DNA of 64,000 nucleotides from Scylla paramamosain (taxonomy: Eukaryota > Arthropoda > Malacostraca > Decapoda > Portunidae). The notes under the pieces are model-generated. The model was not told where the DNA came from. It saw only the letters and a list, made by a program, of their open reading frames with translations, and made no database searches. Below are positions 1-11,249 of this stretch, piece after piece. The stretch's first letter is position 1, and every line of letters starts with the position of its first letter. The translations under genes were made by a program, and so were the position numbers. The stretch lies in the NCBI RefSeq assembly GCF_035594125.1, contig NC_087197.1, positions 5,251,352 to 5,315,351 of the forward strand, in the 5' to 3' direction.

Positions 1-538
1 GGGAACACGCTACCTGCGTCCAGCATGGCCACTCGTACTAGTTAACATGTGTTTGTTCTTACCTCTGCAATTCTGGTGCAGTGTGGCCACACCCTATCGC
101 TGTTACCTCTCCTCCCGCTGTGACTTCACTACTGGCGAGGGTACGTGGTAGTGTGGCCCCGACCTGCCCACAAGAACTGCGCAAACGTCCACTCAACCTA
201 GAGACAGATAAGCACTCCGGTATCCGTAGTATTTAGTTGGTCAGGTGGTGCACCCCCAAAAGGGACTTTAATAGAGAGGGATCCTACTTGGTCTGTTTTT
301 TCTTGTTTTCGTTATATTGAGTGCTATAGTAAAAATATTTCTTTCTTTATTTACTTCTTCACTTAAGCCAATAGCTATTTTTTTTTGTCAACTTTTGGGT
401 ATACTTTAGTCTTCAAGTTACACCAGTTAGTGATTCACATAAATAAAGTTGCTGTTTTCTGATTTTTTAAATTTTATTTTTCTTATTCTTTTATTTATTT
501 ATTTTTTTTTTTTTAAATGTGTGACTGGGGAATCGGCA
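1..538 (+). repeat. Left (5') LTR of outer gypsy element, 5' part missing
   Basis: From about 100 onward this matches the right LTR. Shared blocks include ACTACTGGCGAG, CACTCAACCTAGAGACAGAT and CAAGTTACACC, then a T-rich stretch with AATAAAGTTG, ending GGGAATCGGCA at 538 (GGGAATCAGCA in the right copy). The first 100 bases align less clearly. The AATAAA at about 443 is a plausible polyadenylation signal. Only about 40 percent of the roughly 1.29-kb LTR is inside the window. Confidence 0.8.
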
Positions 539-784
539 CATATCTTTGGTGGCAGCTTTTTGGTATTTAAGAAGTTATTCCTTGATTTCCCAGACGGACC
601 ATGCATTAAATTAGTTTAGGGTGTAACAATATTTTCATTGCAGCTTAATTTCAAGTTAATTCTTGATTGTGCATTTATTTTTGTGTGCTTATTTTTCATT
701 TTTAGTGTTGTGCTTTTCTCAATGGTATGTTTTCTGTTAGTGATAGTGGCTAGGTCTTCAAATAGTGGGTCAATGTTTCGAACA

Positions 785-1004
785 ACCATAATGCTCCCCT
801 GAGTTTTGGACAGGTGGAGGACCAGCAGCAGAGACCTACCCGCCGGTACCTAACACCGGGATAAGCCTTAGGGCCGGGTAGATGACCTAATATCATCACT
901 CCGCTCGGGTTCTCCGCCTCCCCTACTCCTACCGCGCGGTAGTGGTGGTGGGTGAAAATTACACCCCTTCTTTCTTTTTTTCTTTTTTTTTTTTTTTTTT
1001 TTTA
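785..1004. repeat. GC-rich insertion ending in a long T tract
   Basis: A GC-rich block of about 170 bases interrupts AT-rich leader sequence and ends in a C/T then pure T tract (966-1003). It contains the perfect palindrome TACCGCGCGGTA and a GGTTC box (at about 907) resembling the start of a pol III B box. It has no RT or transposase coding. It could be a SINE with a T-rich tail, or a piece of LINE untranslated region. I cannot assign it to a family. Confidence 0.35.
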
Positions 1005-1029
1005 GTTGGCACTTCTTGCCACAGTAGCC

Positions 1030-1705
1030 AGTAATAGATAGTAAACTCAACATCATGGCGACTGGTGCCATAAACCTGATAGATTTTGACATACAAGAAG
1101 AGACAGAGAAGCCACTGAGAAGACAAAAGGAAGATAAGAGAACTAGAGGGAAGTGGACTGTCTGAAAGACTGTGTCCAGGACTTAATCCGTGAGTAAAGG
1201 ATAAACCAACCTCCACCAACATCCAAAGCTTTCATGAAATCTCGTGATATACCTGAATTAGAATAAGCATCTCCAGGGAGTAGGAAAAAGTAGACTAGGA
1301 TTTTTTTTTTTCGCAAATTGAAAATTGTTCCCAAGATCCTGTAGAGTTGCAGAAAACGGGCTTAACCATAGTTTATGCCCAAATAGCAGTTTACATCCAG
1401 AGTATCCTTGCTAAAAAACAATTATTGTCGTGAGCCCTTCTCACTAGAGAACCCATGGACCAAAGCTTTCAGATTTTAAATTCCATCAATGAATTAAGCT
1501 ATCATTACAGTAAGGATCCGATTGAGTTCAGAATTCAGATCAAATATAAGCTGGCCTTGTTGTAAGTTGCAGATGGCCCACAGTGTCTGATAAAGAAAAA
1601 CTCTTAGGAGATAAAATTTTGAAAGGGGTGCTTAAAGATTGCCGCAACCGATTAGAAGTTTACCCGAAGGAAAAGATTACCTTGAAAGACTTCCTTGATA
1701 GGGTG
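1030..1705 (+). pseudogene. Decayed gag leader/capsid region of outer gypsy
   Basis: This stretch lies between the left LTR and the inserted LINE, where gag should be. A start at 1054 reads MATGAINLIDFDIQEETEK and soon meets stops. Near 1590-1705 a frame reads ...DKEKLLGDKILKGVL... and ...LKDFLDRVE, an amphipathic lysine- and leucine-rich stretch that would suit a capsid domain. No diagnostic motif survives, so the call rests mainly on position. The frame is cut off where the LINE begins. It encodes no intact product. Confidence 0.4.
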
Positions 1706-3868
1706 GAGGTAGATAGTGTCTGGCATGGAGGCTTACATTCCTCACTCTTTCTCTCCACCTAACCTTCCAAACCTTGGTTTATCACAGTCTGTTCTCGTGC
1801 TATACATGATAGAGAAGTGGCCCACAAAAGGTATTTCTGCCTTCCATCACCTGAGTCTCATGAACTTTATATTTTTGCCCATAATCATGCCAAGTCTCCA
1901 AATAGTCAAAAGCTCCTTCATTAATAGAAAGTGTCAAAATCTTTCAAGATCTAACTCCCCTCGTGACTTCTGGCACCCAGCCAAAAGCATCAGTAACCTT
2001 GCTCTTCATCTTTCCCTCCTTTATTTCAATGTGATGGCACCACTGCCATCTCATCTATTTCTAAAGCTGAACTCTTCGTTCACACCTCTGCTAAAAACTC
2101 TACTTTGGATTATTCTGGGGTTGTTCCTCCCTCTCTTCCACCCTCTGACTACTTCATGCTACCCATTAAGATCTTTTTCAATGATGTTTTCCATGCCGTT
2201 ACTGGCTTAAACCCTTAGATGGCTTCTGGACCTGATGGGGTCCCTCTTATTGTTCTCAGAAACTGTGCCTCCGTGCTCGCACATTGCCTGGTGCTAGTCT
2301 TTGATCTCTGTCTATCTTTCCTTCCTGCTGGAAGTTGCCTAAATTCAGCCTGTTCCTAAGAAGGGTGACCGTTCTAATCCCTCAGTCCCTCTTTGATCTC
2401 TGTCTATCAACACCTTCCTTTCCTTCCTGCTGGAAGTTGCCTAAATTCAGCCTGTTCTTAAGAAGGGTGACCGTTCTAATCCCTCACTCCATCCTATTGC
2501 CTTAATTCATTTCTATCTAAAGTTTTTTTAATCTATCCTGAACAGGAAGATTCTATCACTTCACAACCTCCTATCTGATCACCAGTATGGGTTCCGTCAA
2601 GGCCACTCTACTGGTGATCTTCAGGCTTCCCTTACTGAGTCTTGGTCACCTTTTATAGAAATTTTAGAGAAACTTTTGCTGTTACCTTAAACATAATCAC
2701 AAAGCTTTGATTTTCAAACTACCCTCTTACGGCTTCTATCTATCTCTCTGTAACCTCATCTCAAGTTTCCTTTCTCAGTGTTCTATTGGTGATGTGACAG
2801 ACGGTCACTGCTCTTCTCCTAAATGTATTAACAGTGGTGTTCCTCAGGGCTCTCTCCTGTCACCCACTCTCTATCTATTTATTCATCAATGATCTTAACC
2901 AAACTTCTTGCCCTATCCACTTCTGCGTTAATGATACCACCCTGCACTTTTTTCACGTTTTTTTTCGTAGACGTCTAACCCTTCAGGAACTAAACAGTTT
3001 ATGCAGAGAAACCAAAGAATTCCTGATTTTTTATCTCTCTAAAACTTCTGATTGGGGCAGAGCAAACTTAATATTGTTGAATGCTTCTAAAACTCAATTC
3101 CTCCATCTATCAACTAGACACAACCTTCCAGATAACTACCCCCTCTTCATCGATGACACACAATCCTCTTGTACACTTAACATCCTTGATCTGTCCTTTA
3201 CTTATAATATAAACTGGAAACTTCACATCTCAACTCTAGCTAAAACAGCTTCTATGAAGTTAGGTGTTCAGAGTCTTCTCTGTCTTATCCGTCCGTGTAT
3301 GGAGTATGCTCCACATGTACGGGTGTTCCACTCATACCGCTCTTTTAGAAAGGGTGAAATAAAAACCTTTTCGTCTTATCAACTCCTCTCCTCTAACTGA
3401 CTGTCTTCATCCTCTTTCTCATCGCTGCAATGCTGCATCTCTTTGTCTTCTACCGCTATTTTCATGCCAACTACTCTTGTGATCTTGCTAACTGTATGCC
3501 TCCCATCCTCCCGCAGCCTCACTGCACAAGACTTCTTTCTCTCACCCTTATTCTGTCTACCTCTCTAATGCATGAATTAACCAGTATTCTCAATCATTCA
3601 TCCCCTTCTCTGTTAAACTCTGGAACTCTCTGCCTGCTTCTGTATTTCCACCTTCCTATGACCTGAACTCTTTCAAGAGGGAGCTTTCAAGATACTTATC
3701 CTTCAAATTTTGACTACCATTTTCGACTCTGTTAGCGGATCAGCACTTCATTGGGCCTTTTTCTTTTTCTTTTTTTTTTTTTTTGTTGCAGTCTTGTTGC
3801 CCTTGGCTGGTGCACCTCCTACATAAAAAAAAAAAAAAAAATACATAAAAAAATAAAAAAATTAAACA
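1702..3868 (+). mobile_element. LINE family 1, 5'-truncated copy with poly(A) tail
   Basis: Homologous to the copy at 22884-26015 from its TCTGGCATGGAGGC point (23892) to the 3' end. It carries the end of the endonuclease-RT linker, a badly broken reverse transcriptase (frames at 1716-2210, 2707-2892, 2834-3400 and 3430-3666) and the family 3' UTR, ending CTACATAAAA with A-rich sequence to about 3868. The RT catalytic YADD is replaced by CVND and the GVPQG block survives as GVPQGS. A segment of about 90 bases is tandemly duplicated at 2300-2490. It is inserted in gag of the outer gypsy. No clear target duplication was found by eye. Confidence 0.85.
2300..2490 (+). repeat. Local tandem duplication inside LINE copy
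   Basis: The block from TTTGATCTCTGTCTATC through CTAATCCCTCA occurs twice, offset by about 102 bases (for example CTGGAAGTTGCC at about 2328 and 2430). Other family 1 copies have it once, so it arose in this copy. Confidence 0.85.
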
Positions 3869-3879
3869 GGGAATAGCAT

Positions 3880-4510
3880 TAACCCCAAAAAAAGGAGGAA
3901 GTCTACAGAGTGCAGGAAACTACTTCCTCAGCAAATATGAACACTTCCCCAGAGCCAGTTAGAACAGAGGCGATTTTAGATCTTACCTGAAAGGACAGAC
4001 AGAAGATTGAGGCAGTAGAAACGGAATTCTCAGCATTACCTATACTGCCGATCCAATACTCTCGACCAAAGAAGCTGTAGGAGGAATCCATCTTCTGGGT
4101 CGTGTTTTGACTGCTCAAGACCATTTTGTAGGCGTGTGGCACAAGGATGTCTTGGTAGAGGAGGTCGAGTGAAATGACTTATCATATCCAGGTCTCCGAT
4201 AGTCAATTTAAAATTGAACAAGTTAATTTTTGAATCACTAATAAAACAGTGTGGGCCACAAATTAAACTTGACAATTTGTGTGCCTAAGACCATTCCACA
4301 GATTAAGGACATCTCGGTAGAGAAAATTAGAGTATTAGAACAAGCTCGGATAACCATCCCAGGTGCAAATTATGAATTTATCACAGCATCAGTACTCATT
4401 GTTCATTGTTCATTGACATCCTACTGGGTATGAAAATCTTAGGCCAAGTGGTGTTAACTATTAACTATAAAGAGAACACTGTTGGGTGGAACGATATCAT
4501 CCATCCACTT
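3880..4510 (+). pseudogene. Gag zinc-knuckle and aspartic protease remnant, outer gypsy
   Basis: Around 4108-4170 one frame reads CFDCSRPFCRRVAQGCLGRGG, a decayed CCHC nucleic-acid-binding knuckle with the histidine position lost. Further on, a frame reads NLKLNKLIFESLI and then CGPQI where the protease DTGA motif would sit, so the catalytic aspartate is gone. At about 4411-4510 DILLGMKILGQVVL matches the conserved C-terminal protease block (hydrophobic-LG-D/K-hydrophobic-L). Several frameshifts and stops separate these parts. It has the domain order of a gypsy gag-pol junction and lies directly downstream of the LINE insertion. Confidence 0.65.
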
Positions 4511-4519
4511 AAGATGCAG

Positions 4520-4990
4520 TAACACCAATACGGGAGCATAAGAATGATAAGAATGGTCCAAGAAGCAGAAGTTGTAGAAAGGTCACGCCATTACGTATGA
4601 GTAACTCAAGTGATGCGTGTAAATCAGTATAGAAGCGCACAGGTAGAAGTGACGGTAGATGAGCCACTTCTACTTCTTAACCGCAGAGTAACCATGTGCA
4701 GGCAGGGCCTGACGGTGGTTTCAGAACAACACACTATCAACATACCAGTGATTAATAATACCAAAAAAGCAATCTCCCTACGCCCAACCATCTCGTTAGC
4801 CCGCTACAAGATCACTGGCACTGAAAATATGCATGAAAGGGTTGAGGAACTGCTAGCTGGACAAGTTAGTGAAGCCATCGGTCCCGAGAATGATGCTGTG
4901 AAAGGAAACCTCAGCAGACGTGAGAAACTAAATAACATCCTGGAAAAACGAAGTTATATGCAGCACAGAGAAAACCAACTGTTTTGAGTT
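4520..4990 (+). pseudogene. Linker between protease and reverse transcriptase, outer gypsy
   Basis: A 125-residue open frame (4610-4987) reads QVEVTVDEPLLLLNRRV..., then NIPVINNTKKAISLRPT, the weakly conserved spacer with a second beta-strand-rich part seen between PR and RT in many gypsy elements. The frame stops shortly before RT. The RT finger region (the part normally reading like 'VPKKDGSxRxCVDYRxLN') is absent between here and 5045, which implies an internal deletion. Calling it pol rests on its place between the protease block and RT. Confidence 0.55.
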
Positions 4991-5661
4991 AATTTACCGA
5001 CATGAGATGTTGTTCATAGTGAAAATGTTGCAGGAAACGAGTATTATGGACCTTAATGATGCTTATTACCAGGTTAGGTTAGATGAAGCAAGTAGAGGCC
5101 TAACCACATTCACAGAAGGCGATGCTTTGTATCGCTTTAAGAGGCTGCCTTTTGGCTTAAGTTGCTCCTCAGCTATTTTCTTTCGTCAGTTGACCAAAGT
5201 ACTAGCTCCCATTTTAAGAGAGAACTGGGTTTAAAATTATTTAGATGACAATATAGAGTATGCCAAGGATTATGACACGCTGATGACAGGGCTAGATCAC
5301 CTGTTTTACCATATGAGATGCTGGCATAAAACTTAATCTCTGCAAGAGCAACATAAGAAAGAGAGAGGTTTTTGATCACATTGTCTCAAAAGACGGATAT
5401 AAACCAAATCCAGCTGATGTAGATGCAGTGATAAGGATGAAACAGCCTTGCACAGCAAAAGAGGTACGTCGCTTATTAGTAATGAGTTTTTACTAGCGAC
5501 ATGATCAAAATTAAAAAAAAAAAAAAAAGCTTCTCCCCCTAACCAACCTAGCACGGAAAAAAAACAATCTTCTGACTGGTCTTTAGGGAAGCGTTTGAGG
5601 CCTTCAAGGAAAAATGAATCAGCGTCCCAATTCTAAACAGAGCAGACATGACTAAGGCCTT

Positions 5662-5705
5662 TTATTTATTTATTTATTTATTTATTTTTTTTTATCTTAT
5701 CTTAG
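5662..5705 (+). repeat. TTTA-rich simple repeat inside RNase H remnant
   Basis: About seven TTTA units followed by a T run sit between the RT thumb and the RNase H start. The tract expanded within former coding sequence. Confidence 0.85.
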
Positions 5706-5900
5706 AGATAGATGCCACTCTTACTCATGTGGGAGCAGTATTAATGCATCACGATGCTGAAGGTTTACCTAGAGTCATTAGTTGCTTCTCAAAGAAATTA
5801 AGACCGACGGAAATGAGATATTCTGCCTCAGATCGAGAAGCTTTAGCTATAGTGGCAGCATGCCGTCATTTAGCCATTCTTATGGGGAACCCAAGTGTTG

Positions 5901-5904
5901 ATTA
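5901..5904. repeat. 4-bp target-site duplication (ATTA) of inner gypsy
   Basis: ATTA immediately precedes the LTR start TGTCAC at 5905. The same ATTA (12452-12455) follows the other LTR end ATGACA at 12451. A 4-bp duplication suits gypsy integrases and fixes both element ends. Confidence 0.75.
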
Positions 5905-7658
5905 TGTCACGACCCCGGTTATCTTTCCAAGGAAGTGGACGTTACACTGATACCAGAAAGTTTTAAAGGTCTGGATTTTTAAAGGCCTCGAATACCTACC
6001 CGAACTATCCGAAATCGCCAGCTATGAAACCCTCTCACAAAACCCTCAGCTTGGCACAGCACGCCAGGAATCACCTCAATACTACATCAATGTTGGGGCA
6101 GAAAACACAATTATTCTATATAATAACAGGATATATTAATAATATTGTTTTCTTACAAATAACTTGAGGTGGTACACATTAAAGGAAATTAGGGAACAAA
6201 TTTCTACCCTAGACCAACACAGGATAATTCCCACACTTACAATAGATTCCCCCCTTATACTCAGGCTCTTATATCGCCTCCCTTATTACTCAAAGGTTAT
6301 ACACATCAATATACGACATTCCCGTCACTTCACAAAACACTAAAACCCTTTTACTCCACAGGCCGCTGGAATATTTTCGTCAGCTGCCGGAATTTCCCCA
6401 GACGCCGTCACTGCGTCGCCAAATAACAGTTCCCGTATTTTACCTTTGTTACCACCAAACGAGTGAAAGAAGTTGTTGTTGTGCAAGCGAGTTTGTTAAT
6501 GAGGAAGGAAAGGACCTGGAGGTCAGGGTGAGGACCAAGACGAGGCAAAAGTCAACGAATTCCTTGTACGGTCGGTGTTGAGCCAGTGTTGATGTAAGAA
6601 GAAGGATGCTTGTTATGACATGAGGCTAAGATGAGGCTGGCCTTATCGCCGTCGCTAATGGATAACGATGGACATGGTAGGAATCCAGGCAGTAACTGAG
6701 GACGATAGGGACACTTTGCTGAGGACACTCATGCAGGGAGGACGTGTGTTGCTGCAGAGACAGAAGTAGATAGACCTACCTAGAGCACCTGTCAGAAAGG
6801 GCGTGCGCGTTATTTAACGATTATCCCAAGACCCAAACACGTAAGTTTAACAACTGTCTGTAAGAATACATTATCCTATAAGTAACGTGCAGAATCATAC
6901 CTATATTACACAAATTATTCATATACAATATTGTCTATGATCATTAAAGTATGTCTTCAGGTTTTGACCAGATTCAATAAACGATCCGTGTCATCGTGAA
7001 TGTCTGAAATAACTTTCGCCGCCTGTTGACGGTAATAACCTCCTCAAACCTCACAAGACATCACCACCATCACCACAGATCACCTATAGCACCATAACAC
7101 CATCCCCAAAGACACCAATGACGTCACAACACCACCACAGCCTCAACCAGAACACTATCCCCTCAGTGTTACATAACCAACACAACTCATCAACCAAATT
7201 TCAGCGGACAAGAGCTCTTGGTATCCCAAAAGGCTCTCTAACCTGATCCTGGATATCAGGGATATACCATCACATCACTAATACTCCACACACACACTCC
7301 ATCACCACTCCACACCCGAATTTATCCCCTGAGAAACGCCACCCCTCTGTTCTCTCTCAGGGCCTCTGGTGCTCTGTCTCAAGAAGAATTTGCTGATTCA
7401 GATACAAAACCCAAAGAACTGCCTCTCGTTTCAAGTTTTCAACACATTCCACCTCAAATACATATTTTTCCTTACATATACATACATATAAAGAACTTAA
7501 ATTATGAAGAGAATAATACTGCATGATATAAAATGAGTAAATAAGCCTTATACTAACTTATAACTAAGAATAAAGATACGTTTAGAAGGAAAACGGAACA
7601 CTGGGAACGCTAAGAAAACGTGTTCCTTTTCAGGGTAAACTCGGCCAATAACATGACA
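5905..7658 (-). repeat. 3' LTR of inner gypsy element (minus strand)
   Basis: Runs TGTCACGACCCC to AATAACATGACA in + orientation, about 1.75 kb. It matches the other LTR closely over most of its length, except for about 590 bases (6445-7040) absent from the partner. Confidence 0.9.
6445..7040. mobile_element. About 590-bp insertion unique to one LTR; solo-LTR-like
   Basis: The partner LTR reads TATTTTACC directly into TCCTCAAAC. Here the same flanks are separated by about 590 bases. The ends form an imperfect inverted repeat (TTGTTACC and GGTAATAA) and ACC occurs at both junctions. Inside are an AATAAA (at about 6976) and no long ORF. This fits a solo LTR or a short non-autonomous DNA element. 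A deletion from the other LTR is less likely because of the terminal inverted ends. Confidence 0.55.
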
Positions 7659-7670
7659 TCCCCTTCCCAA
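7659..7670 (-). other. Polypurine tract of inner gypsy
   Basis: On the minus strand GGGAAGGGGA lies directly before the LTR start TGTCATG, the position and composition expected of the plus-strand primer. Confidence 0.7.
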
Positions 7671-7690
7671 AAGAGGCGTGAGGCACCTGA

Positions 7691-8820
7691 TTAGGATACC
7701 TCACGACTAGATGGGGCGCGAGACAAGGCATCAACAATTACATTCTCGCTGCCTTTTACATGGTGCATTTCTAGGTCATAATCCTGTAAGACCAGACACC
7801 ATCTTATCAGCCTATGATTAGTGTTTTTCATTTTATGCAGGAAAATCAAGGGATTGCGGTCAGTGAAGACCTGCACAGGCTGCCCTGTTCCTTTGACATA
7901 TACTTCAAAATGACTCAAACTCAGCACAAGTCCCAGAACTTCTTTCTCAAGAGTGCTGTAAGCCCTCTGGTATGGTAGCAACTTCTTAGAATAATAGCCT
8001 ATGGGGCGCTCAACTCCCTCGTGATCCTGCATTAACACACCACCCACACCATTCTGGCTAGCATCCACATATAACACAAATGGTTTTTCATAATCAGGCA
8101 TGCGCAGCACTGGGACCCTGATGAAAATTTTTTGAATTTTCACAAAAGCCTCCTCACAACAAAATTTTGACTTTTTACTTAGCAACTTGGTCAGGGGCAT
8201 GGCAACATCTGAGAAATTTTTACAAAAACGCCTGTAATATCCACCGGCCCCTAAGAATCTCAGTATCTCCTTCCTGTTGGTGGGTGGAGGGAGATCTACA
8301 ATGTCTTTGACCTTGGCTTTCACAGTTCTCACTTCACCCTTCCCTACCTTGAAACCTAAGTATTCCATCAGCCCCCACAAAATAACTTTTCATCAAGTTT
8401 ACAGTGAGACTGGCATCATCCAGCCTCCTGAATACTTCCTGCACATGTTCCTCCCAACTCTCAGTATATAACAAAATGTCATCTATATACACAGAACATC
8501 CCTTCAGTCCTTTCAGTACTCTGTTCATCAATCTCTGAAAAAAATTACCACTGTTCTTCATCCCAAACGGAACAACTTTGTACTAATACAATCCATCCAT
8601 GGTGACGAAAGCTGATATGGCTTTTGCCTTCTCAGTAAGTCCTACTTGCCAGTACCCCTTTAATAAGTCAATTTTTGTTATGAAGTTTGCATTACCCACA
8701 TGATCTATATAATCATCAACTCTAGGGATAGAGTAAGCATCAGATTTTGTCACCATGTTAACCTTCCTATCATCCATACAAAAACAGAAATTCTCTTAAC
8801 CGGGTTTGGGCTTTCACTGG
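7691..8820 (-). pseudogene. Reverse transcriptase and RNase H, inner gypsy
   Basis: RT fingers and palm are read from 8777 downward: SDAYSIPRVDDYIDHVG, then TKIDLLKGYWQVGLTEKA, then after an in-frame TAG the block VPFGMKNSGNFFQRLMNRVL. The catalytic YIDD is at 8478-8489. A frameshift near 8378 leads into the thumb (LPPPTNRKEILRFLGAGGYYRRF). RNase H follows, with LYVDASQNGVGGVLMQ, STLEKEVLG, VFTDRNPL and a C-terminus at VDALSRAPS. The first finger strand (PKPDGS region) is damaged near 8790. A C-terminal position next to the LTR with no integrase after it fits the Gmr1 order. Copying would need the stop and shifts bypassed, so it is scored as a pseudogene. Confidence 0.9.
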
Positions 8821-9420
8821 GCTCAGTTAAGTCATGCTCCAACATATACTCCACTTCCTTTCCCTTGATTTCCCTTTTCTGTTGGTTAACTCTGTAAGGG
8901 TGTTGTTTGATGGGTTCAGCCTCCCCAACATCTACAGCATGTACTACCATATTTGTTTTTCTGGATGCATCAGGGAACAAAGAACTAAATTTTTCAGTAA
9001 TCTCCCCAATCTTTTCCTTCTTTTCTAACTCCATGTGTCCCAGTTTATCATTCAAATTCCCCAATACGGATGAGTTCTCTAGCACCATTGCCTCATACCT
9101 ACTTAGTTTCACTTCAGACCACTCCTCTTCCACTTCAGTGGTTACATTCACACTTTTTACTTCTTTACCTACTTCATTTTTCCTTTCTCCTTCCCTTTCG
9201 TGGAAAGGATTCAACATTTTTATGTGACACAACTGATTCTTTCTCTTCCTGCCTGGAGTTTTTACAATATAATTCACATAACTCATTTTTCTCTCGATCT
9301 CCCAGGGTCCACTGAACTTGGTTTTGAAAGGACTACCTTGCAATGGGAAAGGTACTAGGACCTTGTCCTCAGGCTAGAAAGATCTGGCCCTTGCCTTCCA
9401 CAGGCAAGGCCTTCCTTCTA
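8821..9420 (-). pseudogene. Integrase C-terminal tail and linker to RT, inner gypsy
   Basis: The frame reads KVLVPFPLQGSPFKTKFSGPW, then VNYIVKTPGRKRKNQLCHIKMLNPFHE. This is the GPY/F-type module found after the integrase core of gypsy elements (FSGPW for GPY/F, then the VNYxVxTPxRxKxxQLCHxxxLxPF block). An acidic and lysine-rich linker follows, then FSSLFPDASRKTNMVVHAVDV and PIKQHPYRVNQQKREI, the pre-RT block. The HHCC and DDE portions that should precede it are absent. One stop lies just upstream of the tail (RSF-stop-PEDK). The tail upstream of RT is the main evidence for the Gmr1 type. Confidence 0.85.
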
Positions 9421-9478
9421 CAGGCAGTGTCTCCTTCACTCCCACCGCCACCTCTCCAGTGACGTATCCAGAGTCCAG

Positions 9479-9721
9479 CTAAACTTTGTGCAGGGGAATA
9501 CTGAACTTGCCTCCTGGGCTCTTGCACGAGACCTCTCTGCCAGTGCTGGTCTCCTCATTCCATGGGAGTACACTGTTTAAGATCAGGCTCTGATTAGCTC
9601 CTGTAACTCGAAGGATTCTGATCACCTTTTCAGGACTTCCCTCCACTTTCACCGTGCCTTCACTGGTGAAATGGTCAAGTCCCTCATCCTTCTGTGGCCT
9701 CTCTGGTATCTGTTCATTCAT
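9479..9721 (-). pseudogene. Aspartic protease, inner gypsy, catalytic Asp replaced
   Basis: An 80-residue open frame includes FTSEGTVKVEGSPEKVIRILRVTGANQSLI. The flap and strand pattern fit a retroviral-type protease, but the catalytic triplet that is normally DTG reads VTG (Val at residue 39, codon near 9605-9607). The protease would therefore be inactive. The frame continues beyond its stop as LDSGYVTGEVAVGVKETLPVEG, the second half of the domain, and is then cut by the deletion that removes the integrase core. It lies between the gag knuckle and the integrase tail. Confidence 0.8.
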
Positions 9722-11053
9722 ATTCTGCTCCCACTAGCTTTGGCCTTCCCTTCAGACACTGGTATTTTTTATGCCCACTTCCTCCACATCCAAGGCACTT
9801 AACTGCACCTTCATCACCACTACCGTTCTTATGGTAGGTAGTGCTTCCCGGTCCAGTCCTGTGTGGCATGGGCCTCAGGTTGTGGTTGTGTGGAGGGGGC
9901 ATGTTATAATTGTAGGAAAAATTATAGTTGTTAGGCGGGGCTGGTTTGGCCTGTGGAATGATCTCGAGCTCATCTGGTGGTCATTCCTATACCTCTGATG
10001 ACCATCACTTTTGTTGGAGAAGGATCTTCTTCCCCCATGGTATTTATTCACCTCTACTCAGCCCATGGGCTTCACAATAGCTGTTAGCCTTGCGTCCAGC
10101 TTCCATCACATTTTTCACGTTATGTGATATGAGCTCATGTTTTAAACTGGGGGCACTTAGTCCATAGATTGTTCCATCAGCAGAACTCCATTCATCTCCT
10201 CGACCGCAGTGACTTCCTCGGCCTTCTTCCACCGTTCCAGTTTAAGACAGCACTCTCGAGCCATCTCCAGATAAGTGGCACCTGGGGGTTTTCTGATCCT
10301 GCGGACCTTTCCCGATAGACTCCCGGACTTACAAGGGTAAGTCCCAACACCGCTTCCTTTATCACTTTATAATCACTCGCCTCTTGCTCACTCAAACTCG
10401 CTTATGCCTCCCTGGCCTTTCCTTCAAATTTAGACTGGAGCAGCAATGCCCACTCATCTTCATCCCATCCCCTCAACTTCGCAGTTTTTTCAAACAGAAG
10501 GGAGAAATCCTCTTCCTCCCCTTCCACAAATTTAGGCACATAGATTACATTCCTTTCTACATCCCTGTTTCCTGCCCTGGCCTCATTCAATTTAATTCCT
10601 TTTTCTCCCCTTATCTTTTCGATTTCCAATTCCTTCTGCATTGTAACTGCATCTGCTCTCTCTGTATCTGCAATTTCTCCTTCTGCATCTCCACTTCTTT
10701 CCGTATTTGCATCTGCTCCTTCTACATTTGCAATTGAAGTTTCATTAATTCAAACTTTTCATTACTAGAAAGGCCATCAGTTCCATCAAGTGCACCCAGA
10801 TTAATCTCACTCAGCCCAGCACCTCCCTCTACACTCTCTCCATCATCATCCTCACTTTCATCACCATCATTTTTAAACCAGCACCTCTCCATGAGAGCAT
10901 TACTTTTATTTTTTTTTTAACTCCACCTGCATTTCCTCCTTTTTCTTGGATTTCAACTTCTCAGCCACACAACACAACTCCTCCTTGGTTAGCGGGCACA
11001 AGGCATGCACATTCCTTGACAGAAGGAACGCCTCAACACGTTTAGCCGCCATG
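9714..11053 (-). pseudogene. Gag polyprotein, inner gypsy
   Basis: The start is taken at 11051-11053: MAAKRVEAFLLSRNVHALC, then PLTKEELCCVAEKLK, a helical N-terminus like those of related arthropod and fish gag proteins. A stop follows in an A-tract. Capsid sequence resumes at about 10641 with KFVEGEEEDFSLLFEKTAKL and WALLLQSKFEGKAREA, then SEQEASDYKVIKEAVL. A classic zinc knuckle, CLGCGGSGHKKYQC (C-x2-C-x4-H-x4-C), is at about 9756-9797. Frameshifts break the frame in at least three places. The product would coat and package the element RNA. Confidence 0.8.
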
Positions 11054-11249
11054 ATTACAATTACTACACTTCACAAAATATTCCTCCAAATATAACCCCA
11101 ACAAAATACACTTTCACACACCAATACCGGCACCATAAAATGATATACACAAGAAATACATACACACTTTAAAGAAATATTTCACACAGGTAAATTCAAC
11201 CCAATGACAATTACCGTGTAACACTCACTACACCCCACAAATATTCAAT

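Larger units (their letters stand above)
5007..5904 (+). pseudogene. Reverse transcriptase and first part of RNase H, outer gypsy
   Basis: The RT palm begins at MDLNDAYYQVRLDE and runs through TTFTEGDALYRFKRLPFGL, typical of gypsy RT. The catalytic motif is YLDD at 5238-5249, beyond an in-frame stop. Thumb sequence follows (KPNPADVDAV, EVRRLLV), then an A-tract and a TTTA repeat. RNase H starts at 5706 with EIDATLTHVGAVLMHHDAEG and continues to CRHLAILMGNPSVDY. It is split at 5904 by the inner gypsy element and resumes at 12452. The finger domain is missing and stops occur, so it is inactive. Confidence 0.85.

Noticed and set aside
7071..7300. CACCAC-rich stretch as a minisatellite or CRISPR-like array
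   Set aside because: The words are irregular, with no constant repeat and spacer, and the same stretch is in the other LTR.
8834..9315. Plus-strand ORFs at 8834-9028, 8907-9227 and 9070-9315
   Set aside because: They are shadows of the minus-strand integrase tail and linker of the inner gypsy.
9714..11053. Host gene encoding a CCHC zinc-finger protein
   Set aside because: The knuckle lies in gag of a gypsy element framed by LTRs, primer site and pol, with several frameshifts.
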